Assembly (NCBI RefSeq): GCF_003853415.1
Contig: NZ_QTPP01000023.1
Span: 1 to 64,000 of the forward strand
DNA length: 64,000 nucleotides
Direction of reading: 5' to 3'
Source: Burkholderia sp. Bp9142
GTDB lineage: Bacteria > Pseudomonadota > Gammaproteobacteria > Burkholderiales > Burkholderiaceae
The first letter of the stretch is position 1; every line of letters starts with the position of its first letter. Below, piece after piece: positions 30,294 to 38,555 of this stretch. The position numbers were made by a program, and so were the translations under genes. Under the pieces are notes generated by a model. It was not told the origin of the DNA, made no database searches, and saw only the letters and a program-made list of their open reading frames with translations.

Positions 30294-32210
30294 TTATCCA
30301 CCCATCCGCTTCCAGCCGCCCCTCTGGCGTCCCCATTCGACCCACGGCGAATCGCCCGGCGGCCCGTTGCGCAATGCCTGAGCCCGCTGGTGGTAGCGGG
30401 CCGCGTCCGCTAGAACCGCGGCTTCTCGCCAAAATCCCTTTTGGTAACGAATGACCGCCACAAAATACCGGTAGTCCGCCGCCACTCGGGCGTCCATCGG
30501 TTCGGGGGCGACCAGAGGGATGGGGCGGCCAACGGGCAGATCGACCTGACAAATCCGCCGGTAATCGCTGGCGCAACGCCGTAGCGCGGCCATGGCAGCC
30601 TTGGGCGTGACGTCCAGCACCTGCAGGCGCGCCTGATCCCAGCGCGCGACAATTCGGCCGTCTGCAGCACGGTAGAGCCAACACCACGGACGTCCCTCCT
30701 TCACGCCCAGCAGGCGCCGCCGCCGCAAGTCGCCGTCCGCGGGCGCAATCGCGTCGATCACATGCCAGCCGGCTTCCTCCGACCAGCTCAAGCACGCGCC
30801 GTGGCAGGCCGCCCACATCGCCGCTTCACGTGCTTGCCTGCGCGCGGTGTCCCGGGCTTGGCGGGCAATCTTGTCGAGGCGCGCGATCGCCGACCAGCCT
30901 TGGGTCGCCGGCGCCGCGAAGTGCAATCCATCCTCTGCGACGCGCGCCAACCAAAGACGCTCGCAGTCGCTCGCATCCCGCGTCATCGGGTCCCATGCAG
31001 CGACGCCCGAACAAGCAACTGCCGTCGCCCGGGCTTCCGCAGCCTGCCAGACCGCCGCAAGATTGACACGCGCCGCATGTCCCTCGAGCCAGTCCCGTGC
31101 AGATGTCGCAAGGGCGCGGGCGCCGCGGACCTCACTGCCGGCCACCACGTGCGGTGTAAAGCGAACAACCTCACCAATTGGCGGCCGTCGATCCGGCCAG
31201 CGTCGGCGCTCGACTTCGGCCTCGATCGTATGAGCCCAGAGCATGTCGGCAAATGCCCGTCGCGCTCGGTCGCTGGCGCGCACCTGCTCACCGATCAGAA
31301 TCGGATCACTGGAGTCGACGAAGCGGGCGACCCAGCGACAGCCGTCGCGGGCGAGGTGTCGACGAATGTGACGCGCGAGCGCGCGGTACACCGTGGTAGT
31401 CGCCGAGGCCCGCCAGTACGATCGCCGGTCGCCTTCCCGCGGCTGCTGCGGCGACTTCCGATCCGCATGGCCGCAGGAGTCCGCACTGTACCGAACCACC
31501 ACGACGGGAGCCGTGGGCGTCACGTGTCGCAGGCACGGAGGATATGCGACGCCGAGCGTGCACGCAGTGGTCACCAGCCATCGGACGCTGTCGGGCGCCC
31601 GTCGGAGCAACGCGTCGTCCAGCCGTGCCGGCCGGATCAGTGTTGACATGGCCTCCAGCCAGGCGACAATCGGCTCGAACGCACGCGTCGTCTCGGGCGC
31701 CAGAGTCGGTCGGCGGCACGTTTCACGCGTGAAGAAGTGCAATCGGCCGCACCGACAGCTACCGGCCGTCCCGAAGTCGGCGATCGAGCGCAGCGTGGTG
31801 TGAAACGGCGCGCCACAGTGGCAACAATCAACCAACGGCAGGCCGTGAATCGGACAGGTCTCCAGCAGACCGACGGAAAACAGCGCCGCATGGTATCCCG
31901 CTGACAGGCACGCCAAGCACAGGCGCGGCCGAGCCACGGCGAGCGCGGTCCGCAGTGGCGTCGGCAACGCTTCGAGCGTGGCCCACCGAAAGGCTGCCAG
32001 CGACTCGCCAAGTTCATTGGCAAATGCGCGGATATCGAGGTTGCCGTCGTGATTGTCTAGGAGGTGCACCGCTCTGGGCGAAGGCGTTTGGGTCGACGGC
32101 AGATCGCGCGGGTGTAGCGAGTTGAGTGCGCAGGCACGCAGGACCGTGTGCCAGAGCGATGCGTAGGGCAGCACGCTGCCGGCGTGCCAGGTCAGACGAG
32201 GTTCAGGCAT
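30294..32210 (-). CDS. tniQ: TniQ family transposition target-selection protein
   Basis: A 638-residue TniQ/TnsD-like protein. The N-terminal part (about 90-140) has the zinc-binding pattern CLACLSAGYHAALF followed by CPIHGLPLVDCCHCGAPF, characteristic of TniQ. The long C-terminal half is unfamiliar and probably carries the target-binding part. It is longer than the roughly 400-residue TniQ of Tn402-type elements and closer in size to TnsD of Tn7. The start at 32210 overlaps the 3' end of tniB, so the two are translationally coupled. It would select the insertion target with TniB. Confidence 0.8.
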   Translation of the reverse strand: MPEPRLTWHAGSVLPYASLWHTVLRACALNSLHPRDLPSTQTPSPRAVHLLDNHDGNLDIRAFANELGESLAAFRWATLEALPTPLRTALAVARPRLCLACLSAGYHAALFSVGLLETCPIHGLPLVDCCHCGAPFHTTLRSIADFGTAGSCRCGRLHFFTRETCRRPTLAPETTRAFEPIVAWLEAMSTLIRPARLDDALLRRAPDSVRWLVTTACTLGVAYPPCLRHVTPTAPVVVVRYSADSCGHADRKSPQQPREGDRRSYWRASATTTVYRALARHIRRHLARDGCRWVARFVDSSDPILIGEQVRASDRARRAFADMLWAHTIEAEVERRRWPDRRPPIGEVVRFTPHVVAGSEVRGARALATSARDWLEGHAARVNLAAVWQAAEARATAVACSGVAAWDPMTRDASDCERLWLARVAEDGLHFAAPATQGWSAIARLDKIARQARDTARRQAREAAMWAACHGACLSWSEEAGWHVIDAIAPADGDLRRRRLLGVKEGRPWCWLYRAADGRIVARWDQARLQVLDVTPKAAMAALRRCASDYRRICQVDLPVGRPIPLVAPEPMDARVAADYRYFVAVIRYQKGFWREAAVLADAARYHQRAQALRNGPPGDSPWVEWGRQRGGWKRMGG

Positions 32211-33243
32211 GGGAGCCGTGCTCGCGCGCATGCGCGCCCCGAAGCGCCGCCGTGGCGGAGATGAGCGCCATCAGTTCTCGGTGCCCGCACTCGCCGACGG
32301 TCGTGCTCCACGCGTCCGCAGTCGTCACGGCGTCAACGTCGGCGCCGCCGGCGATACGCAGCAGCACGTGGCGGCATGCCTGGGCGACGGTCTTCATGGG
32401 CAAGTCGATCGGCCCCGCGTAGCGCGGCGGCAGCTGGTCGAGCATCGCCTGCATCAGCGCGTCGGCCTGGTGCTCCATTCGAAACCCACCGGCCCATGGG
32501 CGTGGCGCCAAGCCCGCCGTGAATGAGCGCCCCGACCCGGGTGGCCATTCGCTGCCGTCGTCGTACCCGCGCATCACGTAGGCGAGCTCGTCGGTCGTGC
32601 GCACGCCGTGAAACGGTTCGGCGGCCAGCATGAAGCGCGCCGCGACGTGAGCGCTGCCCGCAAGCGCCAGACCGAACGGTTCGTCATAGAACTGCAGTGA
32701 TGCGATCGAGAACACGCACAATCGAATGCGCTGCTTCTCAAGCAAGCTGTGCAATTCGACCAGCCACAACCACTCGCGCTGGCTCATGCCCTGCGCTTCG
32801 TCGATCACCAGCACCAAGAAGCGTCCGCCGCCCTGCGCGGCGAGCTCGATCCAGCGCTCGACAAGCATGGTTTGCCGTTCCAGCGGGCTGCGCCGCGCCT
32901 GAGCAAGCCGGTGACCGCTCGCATCGAGCAGGTGGGCGTAAAAGCTGCCGACGGCCTGGCTGCTGCCGGAATCCGTGTGGCTCCAGATCACCAACGGCAC
33001 AAACCCACCATGGCGCTCGGACAGCAAGCGCTGCAGCCAGTGGTCGACTGCGCTCGACTTACCGAAGCGCGAGGGCCCGAAGATCGTCGCGCCATCGACT
33101 TGATCGTCCAGCCAACTGCCGATGCGTTCGACCATGTCGTGAATCGCGATCGTGAACAACGAGTAGTCACGCGTCACGACCAGATGATCGCGGGGGATGT
33201 GCGCCGCGACGAGCGGGTCGGGGGGCGCAGGCGACGTCACCAT
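32203..33243 (-). CDS. tniB: TniB/TnsC-type AAA ATPase
   Basis: A 346-residue ATPase. Walker A is GPSRFGKS (residues 56-63) and Walker B is FLVLVIDEAQGM (Asp148, Glu149). The following sensor segment LCVFSIASLQ is typical of the TniB group. In Tn7-like and Tn402-like systems this ATPase links the target selector to the transposase. The start overlaps the tniA stop by 7 bases and the stop overlaps tniQ, so tniABQ is one operon read leftward. Confidence 0.9.
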   Translation of the reverse strand: MVTSPAPPDPLVAAHIPRDHLVVTRDYSLFTIAIHDMVERIGSWLDDQVDGATIFGPSRFGKSSAVDHWLQRLLSERHGGFVPLVIWSHTDSGSSQAVGSFYAHLLDASGHRLAQARRSPLERQTMLVERWIELAAQGGGRFLVLVIDEAQGMSQREWLWLVELHSLLEKQRIRLCVFSIASLQFYDEPFGLALAGSAHVAARFMLAAEPFHGVRTTDELAYVMRGYDDGSEWPPGSGRSFTAGLAPRPWAGGFRMEHQADALMQAMLDQLPPRYAGPIDLPMKTVAQACRHVLLRIAGGADVDAVTTADAWSTTVGECGHRELMALISATAALRGAHAREHGSHA

Positions 33244-35237
33244 TGCTGGGCTCGGCGCATCGGTGGCAAGGGCGTGTCGCTGCGTGCCGCCGTCGGCGCT
33301 TCAATGTTCGCCGCCGGCGTGCTGGGGCGCTTGGCAAGGCTCACCATCGACTGTCCAGATAGTCGCTCTGCCTGCTGCTGCAGGATGCGTCGCGCCTCGA
33401 GATAGGCCGGGTGAACCGGCAATTTGCCGTCGGGCGAGGCCTCGGCGTAGCGGATCAGGGCTTCGACCGCGTCGCCGTGGGTCGCCAGATGCAGGAGCCG
33501 GCGCTTTTCGAGTGCGCGGATCGCCGCGCGCACGTACAGCGAGTGGGGCGTCAGGTGCCACGGAGGGGCGGCCCGGACCATACCGAGGAACAGGCCGCGC
33601 TGCGTCGAGACCGTGACGTAGCGCGCATCGTCTTCATTGTCGAGTTGCAGCCAGAAGGCCTGACCGAGCAGATCCGTGCGCACGCACAGCCATTCGGCCG
33701 AGTAGCGCGCATTGGAGAAATGGAAATGTGGGCGGCGGCCCGTCTTGATTCCGCCCAGCAACGTACACAGCTTGCGCGTGCCGACCAGGCGGCGCACCGC
33801 GGCAGGCTCAGCCAGGCGGGGCGTCCATGTGCGGTCGGCCATCATGTGCTCCAGCTGCTCGAGCGGGCTGCGGTAGCCCAGTCCCGAATGCGGCGTCGCG
33901 TTGTAATTGGCGATCAGCGTGTCGAGCAATTCGTGCGCGTACTCGACCTGAAAATGCGTCGCCATGGCCACGGCGTTGGGATCAGTGCCGCGCCTGTCGG
34001 CCGGCGAGCTGCCGGTCGTCGTCGCTAGCTGATGAAAGCCGCCGGCGGCCAAGTGCCCGAAAAACGACTCGACGAACGGCCGGTCGTCCTTGCTGCGACG
34101 ACAGCTATAGCTCGCCGCATCCTGCGGCTTGACGATCCTGGCGTCGACCACGTCGCGTAGGACGCTTTCGACGCGGCCGCAGATATTGGCCAGTGCGCCG
34201 TCGACGCTGAATTCGTTCCAGCAGGCACCCGCGAGCTGCGGAAAGCGATATGACGGCAAACCGGCCCCTGGCACGTAGGCGGCGTCGCTGAACTGCAAAT
34301 CGCGCGGCATCCATGGCATCAGGGCGCAGCGCACCGCGCGCAACACGTCTTCGGCCGCGCACTCGCGCCGGAAGCTGAGGTGATAGCCCAGCACCGCACG
34401 CGACGTGACCTCGACCAGCACCACAACCCACAGGCGATGAATCGTGCGCGGCTCAGTGCCGCCGTGTGGCGACGGCACCAGCACAACCATGCGGGCGTCA
34501 AGCTTGTGCGCATCGCATTCGACGCGCTCGAACGGCGCCAGGGGTGGCCGATGCGTGCCGTCTCCGGCGCGGGCCTTGCGCACAGCCTCTTGCCCGCCGA
34601 CCAACGCGCGAGCACGCGCTGGATGCTCGGCGAGGACGCGATCAATGTAGCGGGCCAGCGTGACGTAGCCGCGTCTTTCGACGGTGAACGGCCATTCGCC
34701 GCGGCGCTCGAAGCCACGTTCGCGCAATTCGGCAAGAAACCAGCGAAACACGACCATGCGCGGCCGGCGCGACGCCTCAAGGTCGGCGCGTTTGCCAAGG
34801 ATACGCTCGCGCAACTTGTCTTCGAATCCCCGCCCTGCTGGCGACTCGAACACCCATTGCAGGGCGCCGACGGCTCCGCCGCTCCACGCATTGAGTGCCA
34901 GCGGCGCCGTCCGTTCGTAGGCTTTCACGCGGACATGCGGCAACAGGCCACGCCACCCCTGGATACGTCCGTCAGGATGCGGTCTGAGGCAACGTTCGGT
35001 CAGTAGCCGATAAGCCTGGCCGCGCCCCATGCCGCAAGCCGCTTTGATCTGGGCGCTGGTCGCGCCTTCGAGATACAGGCGAATCGCGCGCTCACGCCTG
35101 AGATACAGCGCACGGCGCTCGGTAGGTAGCGCCAGCGGGTCGATGGCCGGCCAGCGGTTCAGGTCGACCTCGCCCTGCAACTCGGCGTCGCCATCCTGTG
35201 CTTCACCACTCGCCCGCAACCGTGAGCGCCGTGTCAT
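33237..35237 (-). CDS. tniA: TniA/TnsB-type DDE transposase
   Basis: A 666-residue Mu-type transposase. An N-terminal HTH (about 45-85, IRLYLEGATSAQIKAACGM) precedes the rve integrase core. The catalytic residues are Asp242 (VECDAHKLD), Asp346 (FSVDGALAN) and Glu390 (PFVESFFGH). A C-terminal Mu-type beta-barrel follows, then a tail expected to contact TniB. GGAGG lies 6 bases before the ATG. The gene is adjacent to the right-end repeats it should bind. All catalytic residues are present, so the element may still be active. Confidence 0.92.
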   Translation of the reverse strand: MTRRSRLRASGEAQDGDAELQGEVDLNRWPAIDPLALPTERRALYLRRERAIRLYLEGATSAQIKAACGMGRGQAYRLLTERCLRPHPDGRIQGWRGLLPHVRVKAYERTAPLALNAWSGGAVGALQWVFESPAGRGFEDKLRERILGKRADLEASRRPRMVVFRWFLAELRERGFERRGEWPFTVERRGYVTLARYIDRVLAEHPARARALVGGQEAVRKARAGDGTHRPPLAPFERVECDAHKLDARMVVLVPSPHGGTEPRTIHRLWVVVLVEVTSRAVLGYHLSFRRECAAEDVLRAVRCALMPWMPRDLQFSDAAYVPGAGLPSYRFPQLAGACWNEFSVDGALANICGRVESVLRDVVDARIVKPQDAASYSCRRSKDDRPFVESFFGHLAAGGFHQLATTTGSSPADRRGTDPNAVAMATHFQVEYAHELLDTLIANYNATPHSGLGYRSPLEQLEHMMADRTWTPRLAEPAAVRRLVGTRKLCTLLGGIKTGRRPHFHFSNARYSAEWLCVRTDLLGQAFWLQLDNEDDARYVTVSTQRGLFLGMVRAAPPWHLTPHSLYVRAAIRALEKRRLLHLATHGDAVEALIRYAEASPDGKLPVHPAYLEARRILQQQAERLSGQSMVSLAKRPSTPAANIEAPTAARSDTPLPPMRRAQQW

Positions 35238-35302
35238 CCTGAGCCTCCGCCATCGCGTCGACCATTACGACACAAGATTAGATGAAATCGCCGATCGGGT
35301 TA

Positions 35303-35440
35303 CAACTTTAGTTGACGCAGAGGGGCACGATAGACACAACTTTAGTTGACGTGGAAAATCGTGTCCTGCCCTTGATGGAAAAGGGTTTGCCGGAATTACT
35401 GCGTCGCAGCAATAACCGTTGAACTTTAGTTGCGCGAGCG
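35303..35440. repeat. transposon right-end transposase sites
   Basis: Three sites: CAACTTTAGTTG at 35303-35314 and 35337-35348, and GAACTTTAGTTG at 35421-35432 as part of the 19-bp terminal inverted repeat ending at 35440. The wide spacing of the outer site is typical of TnsB-like end architecture. Confidence 0.8.
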
Positions 35441-35873
35441 CTCGCGACGCGCTCCCCATAGGGAATTGAGCGCTCCACCACGGCGATCGAGAGGCGGTGT
35501 CGTCACCACTTCGGCGCCCCTGTGTTTCTGACGTTGGCGACGACTGGTGAGGTGGTTTCGCCCGGGACGCGGCTGAAGCTCAATTGCGGGCGCTTACCCT
35601 CAGCGGCGAGAAAGGGGACGGCTTCGGCGGGCAGGTAGCCTAATTCCCTCCGCAGTGCGGAGAGAATTAGGGGCGTCGGCAGGGTTCCGCCGTTGCCGAG
35701 ATCCCGGCAACGTGGCCCCTATTGGCGCGCCGGCCCGCCGACTCCTCCGTTCCTGACCATAAGACCGAACTCGTCCCCGCATCTTTATTGACCGACATCC
35801 GCCGGCTTGGGCACCACCACGCTCTATACCAAGGCGGACGCGGTGCGGCAGTTCCAGCTGGTGGAGACGTTTT
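35441..35873. other. non-coding region with a strongly structured element
   Basis: No complete gene is visible. The structured segment at 35625-35740 is described separately. From about 35800 a plus-strand stretch reading TLYTKADAVRQFQLVETFFN looks like a fragment of a protein I cannot assign. Confidence 0.5.
35625..35740. ncRNA. candidate structured RNA or DNA element
   Basis: Nested stems: CGGCGGGC (35625-35632) with GCCCGCCG (35733-35740) encloses two hairpins. One is a 31-base near-perfect palindrome, 35640-35654 with 35656-35670 (14 of 15 paired). The other is AGGGGC (35669-35674) with GCCCCT (35715-35720), containing CGTTGCCG/CGGCAACG (35691-35698, 35705-35712). The whole makes a three-way junction. 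The strand is unknown. It could be an ncRNA, a repeat-type element or an abandoned mobile-element end. Confidence 0.4.
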
Positions 35874-36385
35874 TCAACGCAGCGCTCGACGGGGCAGAAG
35901 GCATGGGCGGGTCAGGTGGTAAAACAGTAGGTCGATGAAGAATTCATCGCCTCCTACTTCGAGCCGATACTTTCGGCCAACGAACGCGAAGCCGGCACCA
36001 AGCTCGAGCAGAAAGCGGGTGATGTGCCGTGTAAGTCCCTGCTCGATGTCACGTTCCTGCGCATCTTCGGTCAATCCGAGGAAGTCGAAGATATATGGAT
36101 CTTTGAGCGCTTCACGTGCCAAATCGGATTGCGGGGGCGGCAATCGTGCGTCGAAATTGGTTACGGCCGCACCAGCCCGGGCATGTGCTTGCGTGTCAAT
36201 TTGCATCGCAAGAACATTGCGGGACCGGCCGTGCTCAAGCGCTCTGCTCGCATACCAATCGCGAACCACCGGATCCTTTGCTTTGTCGAGCAAGGTGCAT
36301 AGATGAACCCACGGCAATTGTGCAGCAGGCTGCTGCACAAATTCCGACGATGGCCACCGGCAACGGAAACATCTAGCCGCAGGCG
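35874..36385 (-). pseudogene. DUF1016/YhcG-type PDDEXK nuclease, truncated at both ends
   Basis: The recognisable part covers about 140 residues: EFVQQPAAQLPWVHLCTLLD, KDPVVRDWYASRALEHGRSRNVL, DPYIFDFLGLTEDAQERDIEQGL and a C-terminal FAFVGRKYRLEVGGDEFFIDLLFYHL. Here the family continues into a conserved strand-and-lysine motif that completes the nuclease site, but the frame changes to unrelated TRPCLLPRRALR at about 35917. The N-terminal domain of about 180 residues is also missing upstream. The break and the missing start make a functional nuclease unlikely. Confidence 0.7.
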
Positions 36386-36491
36386 CCCTTGACGTTCGCC
36401 CGCGAGGCGCTTTCTGAAAGTCTCGACCGGTGCTACATGTCGGGCAGCACTTCGGCTTTCGCTGATCGCGGAGCTGAGGCTCCCATAGACG

Positions 36492-36866
36492 TCAACCTTG
36501 CTCTGGAATCGGATGGATCCAGCATCCAGGGCTTTCGCAGTCGAAGAAGTCCACCTGGACCGGGCCAAGGTCATTACGAATCGTCTGGTAGGCATAGTTG
36601 CAATAGACCTGATCGTTGCGAAATACCGATACCGCAACCCGCTGAATGCCTGTGTTGCGCATGCGCTGTAGCAGATGCCGGTCATGCTCTCCTATACCCC
36701 ACCCGAACAACGTCAACACCTGTCGTTGTGAGGTGAGCACTTCTCGATACACCGTCGAAAGGTAATAGCTGTTCTGGATCGACGATACCTTCTGCGATTT
36801 CGTGCCTTCGCTGACAAAGAGCGGTACGACTAGTTCGCTGCGCCACTCGGCCAAGATGCGCGGCGA
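36492..36866 (-). pseudogene. DUF4917 family protein, C-terminal fragment
   Basis: About 120 residues of the C-terminal part of a DUF4917-type (SIR2-like) protein: LVVPLFVSEGTKSQKVSSIQ, NSYYLSTVYREVL and TLFGWGIGEHDRHLLQRMR. The natural stop is present but the N-terminal two thirds are absent. Upstream the sequence changes to repeats of TTTTGGCCGGT (36870-36905), which look like an insertion-element end. Such proteins occur in defence-like accessory loci, but this copy is broken. Confidence 0.6.
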
Positions 36867-37221
36867 CAATCATTTTGGCCGGTATAGCGACAGAGGTTTT
36901 GGCCGGTGGGGAGAAGTCGGAGGCGGCGTAGCCGCCGGAGACTTCTCGACGGCTGCTATTCACGACCGGAACAGATCATCCGGCTTGCCGGGATGCGCTA
37001 CCTATGCCATCGAGTCGGCCTGCAGTCGTCTGCCTCGACTGTGCGTGCTGACACCGTACTCAAAGCCCGACGCGGTGATCTGCAAGCGCAATGGGCGCGT
37101 CGCGAAACGACTGATCCGAGAAACAAGTTTTATTACGATGCGTTCAGCTTCGCGGTTGGTTTGACCTGACGACGATAGAAGTCGTGGCTGACCTGCCCCC
37201 ATCAATAGGGCCATTGGGCTT
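36867..37221. other. non-coding mobile-element debris
   Basis: No gene. Two direct copies of TTTTGGCCGGT (36873-36883, 36897-36907) resemble repeated ends of IS21-type elements. An imperfect palindrome GAAGTC...GGCGGC-GTA-GCCGCC...GACTTC is at about 36916-36948. Confidence 0.4.
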
Positions 37222-37503
37222 CTAGCAAAGTCCCTTTAAACCAGCGCCTGGAAAGCGGCAGGAGCATCGCTTTGCCCTGTGTTTCGCAGCAAAATCTGCT
37301 GGCGACAGGTAGTTCAGCGCGCTATGCGGCCGTTCCTCGTTGTAGTCCCGACGCCACGTCGCTATGAGCACCCGAGCATGCGCGAGACTTGTGAACCAGT
37401 GCTCATTGAGGCATTCATCGCGGAACTTGCCGTTGAACGGCTCGATATACGCATTCTGCGTCGGCTTGCCCGGCTGAATCAATTTCAACATCTGCCTTTG
37501 GAG
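37222..37503 (-). pseudogene. IS3 family transposase (OrfB), C-terminal fragment
   Basis: About 90 residues of the 3' end of an IS3-type DDE transposase: LIQPGKPTQNAYIEPFNGKF, with the conserved catalytic glutamate, then RDECLNEHWF, DYNEERPHSALNYLSPADFA. The N-terminal part with the two aspartates is missing; upstream of about 37503 the frame reads unrelated sequence. It marks a former insertion at the right part of the accessory region. Confidence 0.8.
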
Positions 37504-37776
37504 TAGGCCGATTGGTCGAGCGCTCGGCTCGCAGATTGCGGTCCCTGGTCCGTTCGCACAGAGTTGTTCGCGTCGCCTGTGGACTCAACCCGTCAATGCA
37601 ACGAATTGATGAATGCGCCAGCAACATATGGAACCTTACCACTACAGCACGATTCCTTTTTTTTGGTCATTCCTTAGCTGATGTGACGTGGAGGTGGGTG
37701 ATTCTGAGCGGGGCAAGGTGAGGCCACGTCGGGGTACCGTTGGGCGACCGCCACGGCGTCGCCGCCGATGTACCGG
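37504..37776. other. intergenic remnant at the right border of the accessory region
   Basis: No gene was recognised. The composition changes to core-like GC-rich sequence near 37690, which probably marks the junction with the chromosome. No duplicate of the tRNA-Pro 3' end is visible here. Confidence 0.4.
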
Positions 37777-38511
37777 TCAGCGCAGTGGTCCCACCGAAGC
37801 TCCGGTGATTCGGTGTCGACGCAACGAATCCGCGACGAAGCCCGACGCCTTCATCTCTTCGACGAACGCACCGAGCAACGCGGCGGCCGCGTCGCCGCGG
37901 CTCTTCGGCACGCCCATCGCCTGACGGATCACCATGAAGCGCTCGTCGAGCAGGCGCAGGCCCGGCGTCTTCGCCGCATCGGCTTCGAGCTGCTGCTTCA
38001 CGCCGGCCGCGACTTCGAGCTGCTGTTCGACGAACGTCGGCACGACGGCCGGCGACGTCGGCGCGCGCACGATCTGCGCCGCCTTCAGCTCGCGCGTGAG
38101 GAACAGGTCGTACGCGCTGCCCTTGCCGACGGCCACGCGGTTGTGCGGCTGGTCGACGTCCGCATTGCCTCGGATCGGCGAATCGTCGCGCACCAGGTAG
38201 AAGCCTTCGATCAGCACGTACGGTTCGGTGAACGCGACCGTTTCGCCGCGCAGCGGATCGACCGCGAAGAAGCCGAAGTCGGCGCGCTCCTCGGTCAGCG
38301 CCTGCACCGATTTACCGGCGGCGTCGAACACCACGAGTTCCAGCTCGGCCGACAGCCGCTCGGCGAACGCGCGCGCGAGGTCGATCGACACGCCGAACGG
38401 CTCGCCTGTGGCCGGGTCGCGGTTCGCAAGGATCGGGTTGCCGAGATTGATCGACGCGCGCAGCTTGCCGGTCGGGGTGAACGCGGAGAGGACCGAAGGG
38501 TCGATGGGCAT
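37777..38511 (-). CDS. SBP_bac_3-type substrate-binding protein without signal peptide
   Basis: A 244-residue protein with the fold of polar amino-acid ABC binding proteins: GKLRASINLGNPILANRD, PFGVSIDLARAFAERL, ERADFGFFAVDPLRGETVAFTEPYVLIEGFYL. The start MPIDPSVLSAFTPTGKL gives no signal peptide, and upstream codons in frame do not look like one. No permease or ATPase gene is adjacent. It may therefore be a cytoplasmic binding protein or enzyme of this fold. It lies 44 bases downstream of the GntR gene in the same direction, so a ligand-related role in this regulon is possible. Confidence 0.8.
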   Translation of the reverse strand: MPIDPSVLSAFTPTGKLRASINLGNPILANRDPATGEPFGVSIDLARAFAERLSAELELVVFDAAGKSVQALTEERADFGFFAVDPLRGETVAFTEPYVLIEGFYLVRDDSPIRGNADVDQPHNRVAVGKGSAYDLFLTRELKAAQIVRAPTSPAVVPTFVEQQLEVAAGVKQQLEADAAKTPGLRLLDERFMVIRQAMGVPKSRGDAAAALLGAFVEEMKASGFVADSLRRHRITGASVGPLR

Positions 38512-38555
38512 GAAAGGGCTCGTGGGGGAAGCGGGTGTGCGGGTTGCGCGGGCGC

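Larger units (their letters stand above)
26988..35440. mobile_element. TniA/TniB/TniQ transposon (Tn7/Tn402-like class)
   Basis: The element encodes a DDE transposase (TniA), an AAA ATPase (TniB) and a TniQ protein in one leftward operon near its right end. Cargo follows at the left: hybrid histidine kinase, small membrane protein, unknown protein and NUDIX hydrolase. Both ends carry the 19-bp inverted sequence AACTTTAGTTGCGCGAGCG (reverse complement at 26988-27006, direct at 35422-35440). Further CAACTTTAGTTG-type copies are internal: one at the left (27019-27030), two at the right (35303-35314, 35337-35348). No resolvase or TnsA-like nuclease is present. The exact tips and target duplication are ambiguous because the flanks are themselves symmetric. 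Confidence 0.8.
20693..37776. other. accessory mosaic region behind tRNA-Pro
   Basis: This stretch contrasts with the flanks: low coding density, lower GC in places, mobilization-type genes, a complete transposon, broken genes and IS debris. Its left border is the 3' end of tRNA-Pro and its right border is near the SBP-like gene. No integrase and no second copy of the tRNA end were found, so the whole region is not proven to be one island. Confidence 0.6.

Noticed and set aside
26988..35440. A CRISPR-associated Tn7-like transposon
   Set aside because: There are no Cas genes or CRISPR repeats between the ends; the cargo is a kinase and small proteins.
37010..37214. A small minus-strand protein in the debris region
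   Set aside because: No motif, no ribosome site, and it lies between IS-like repeats and a transposase fragment.
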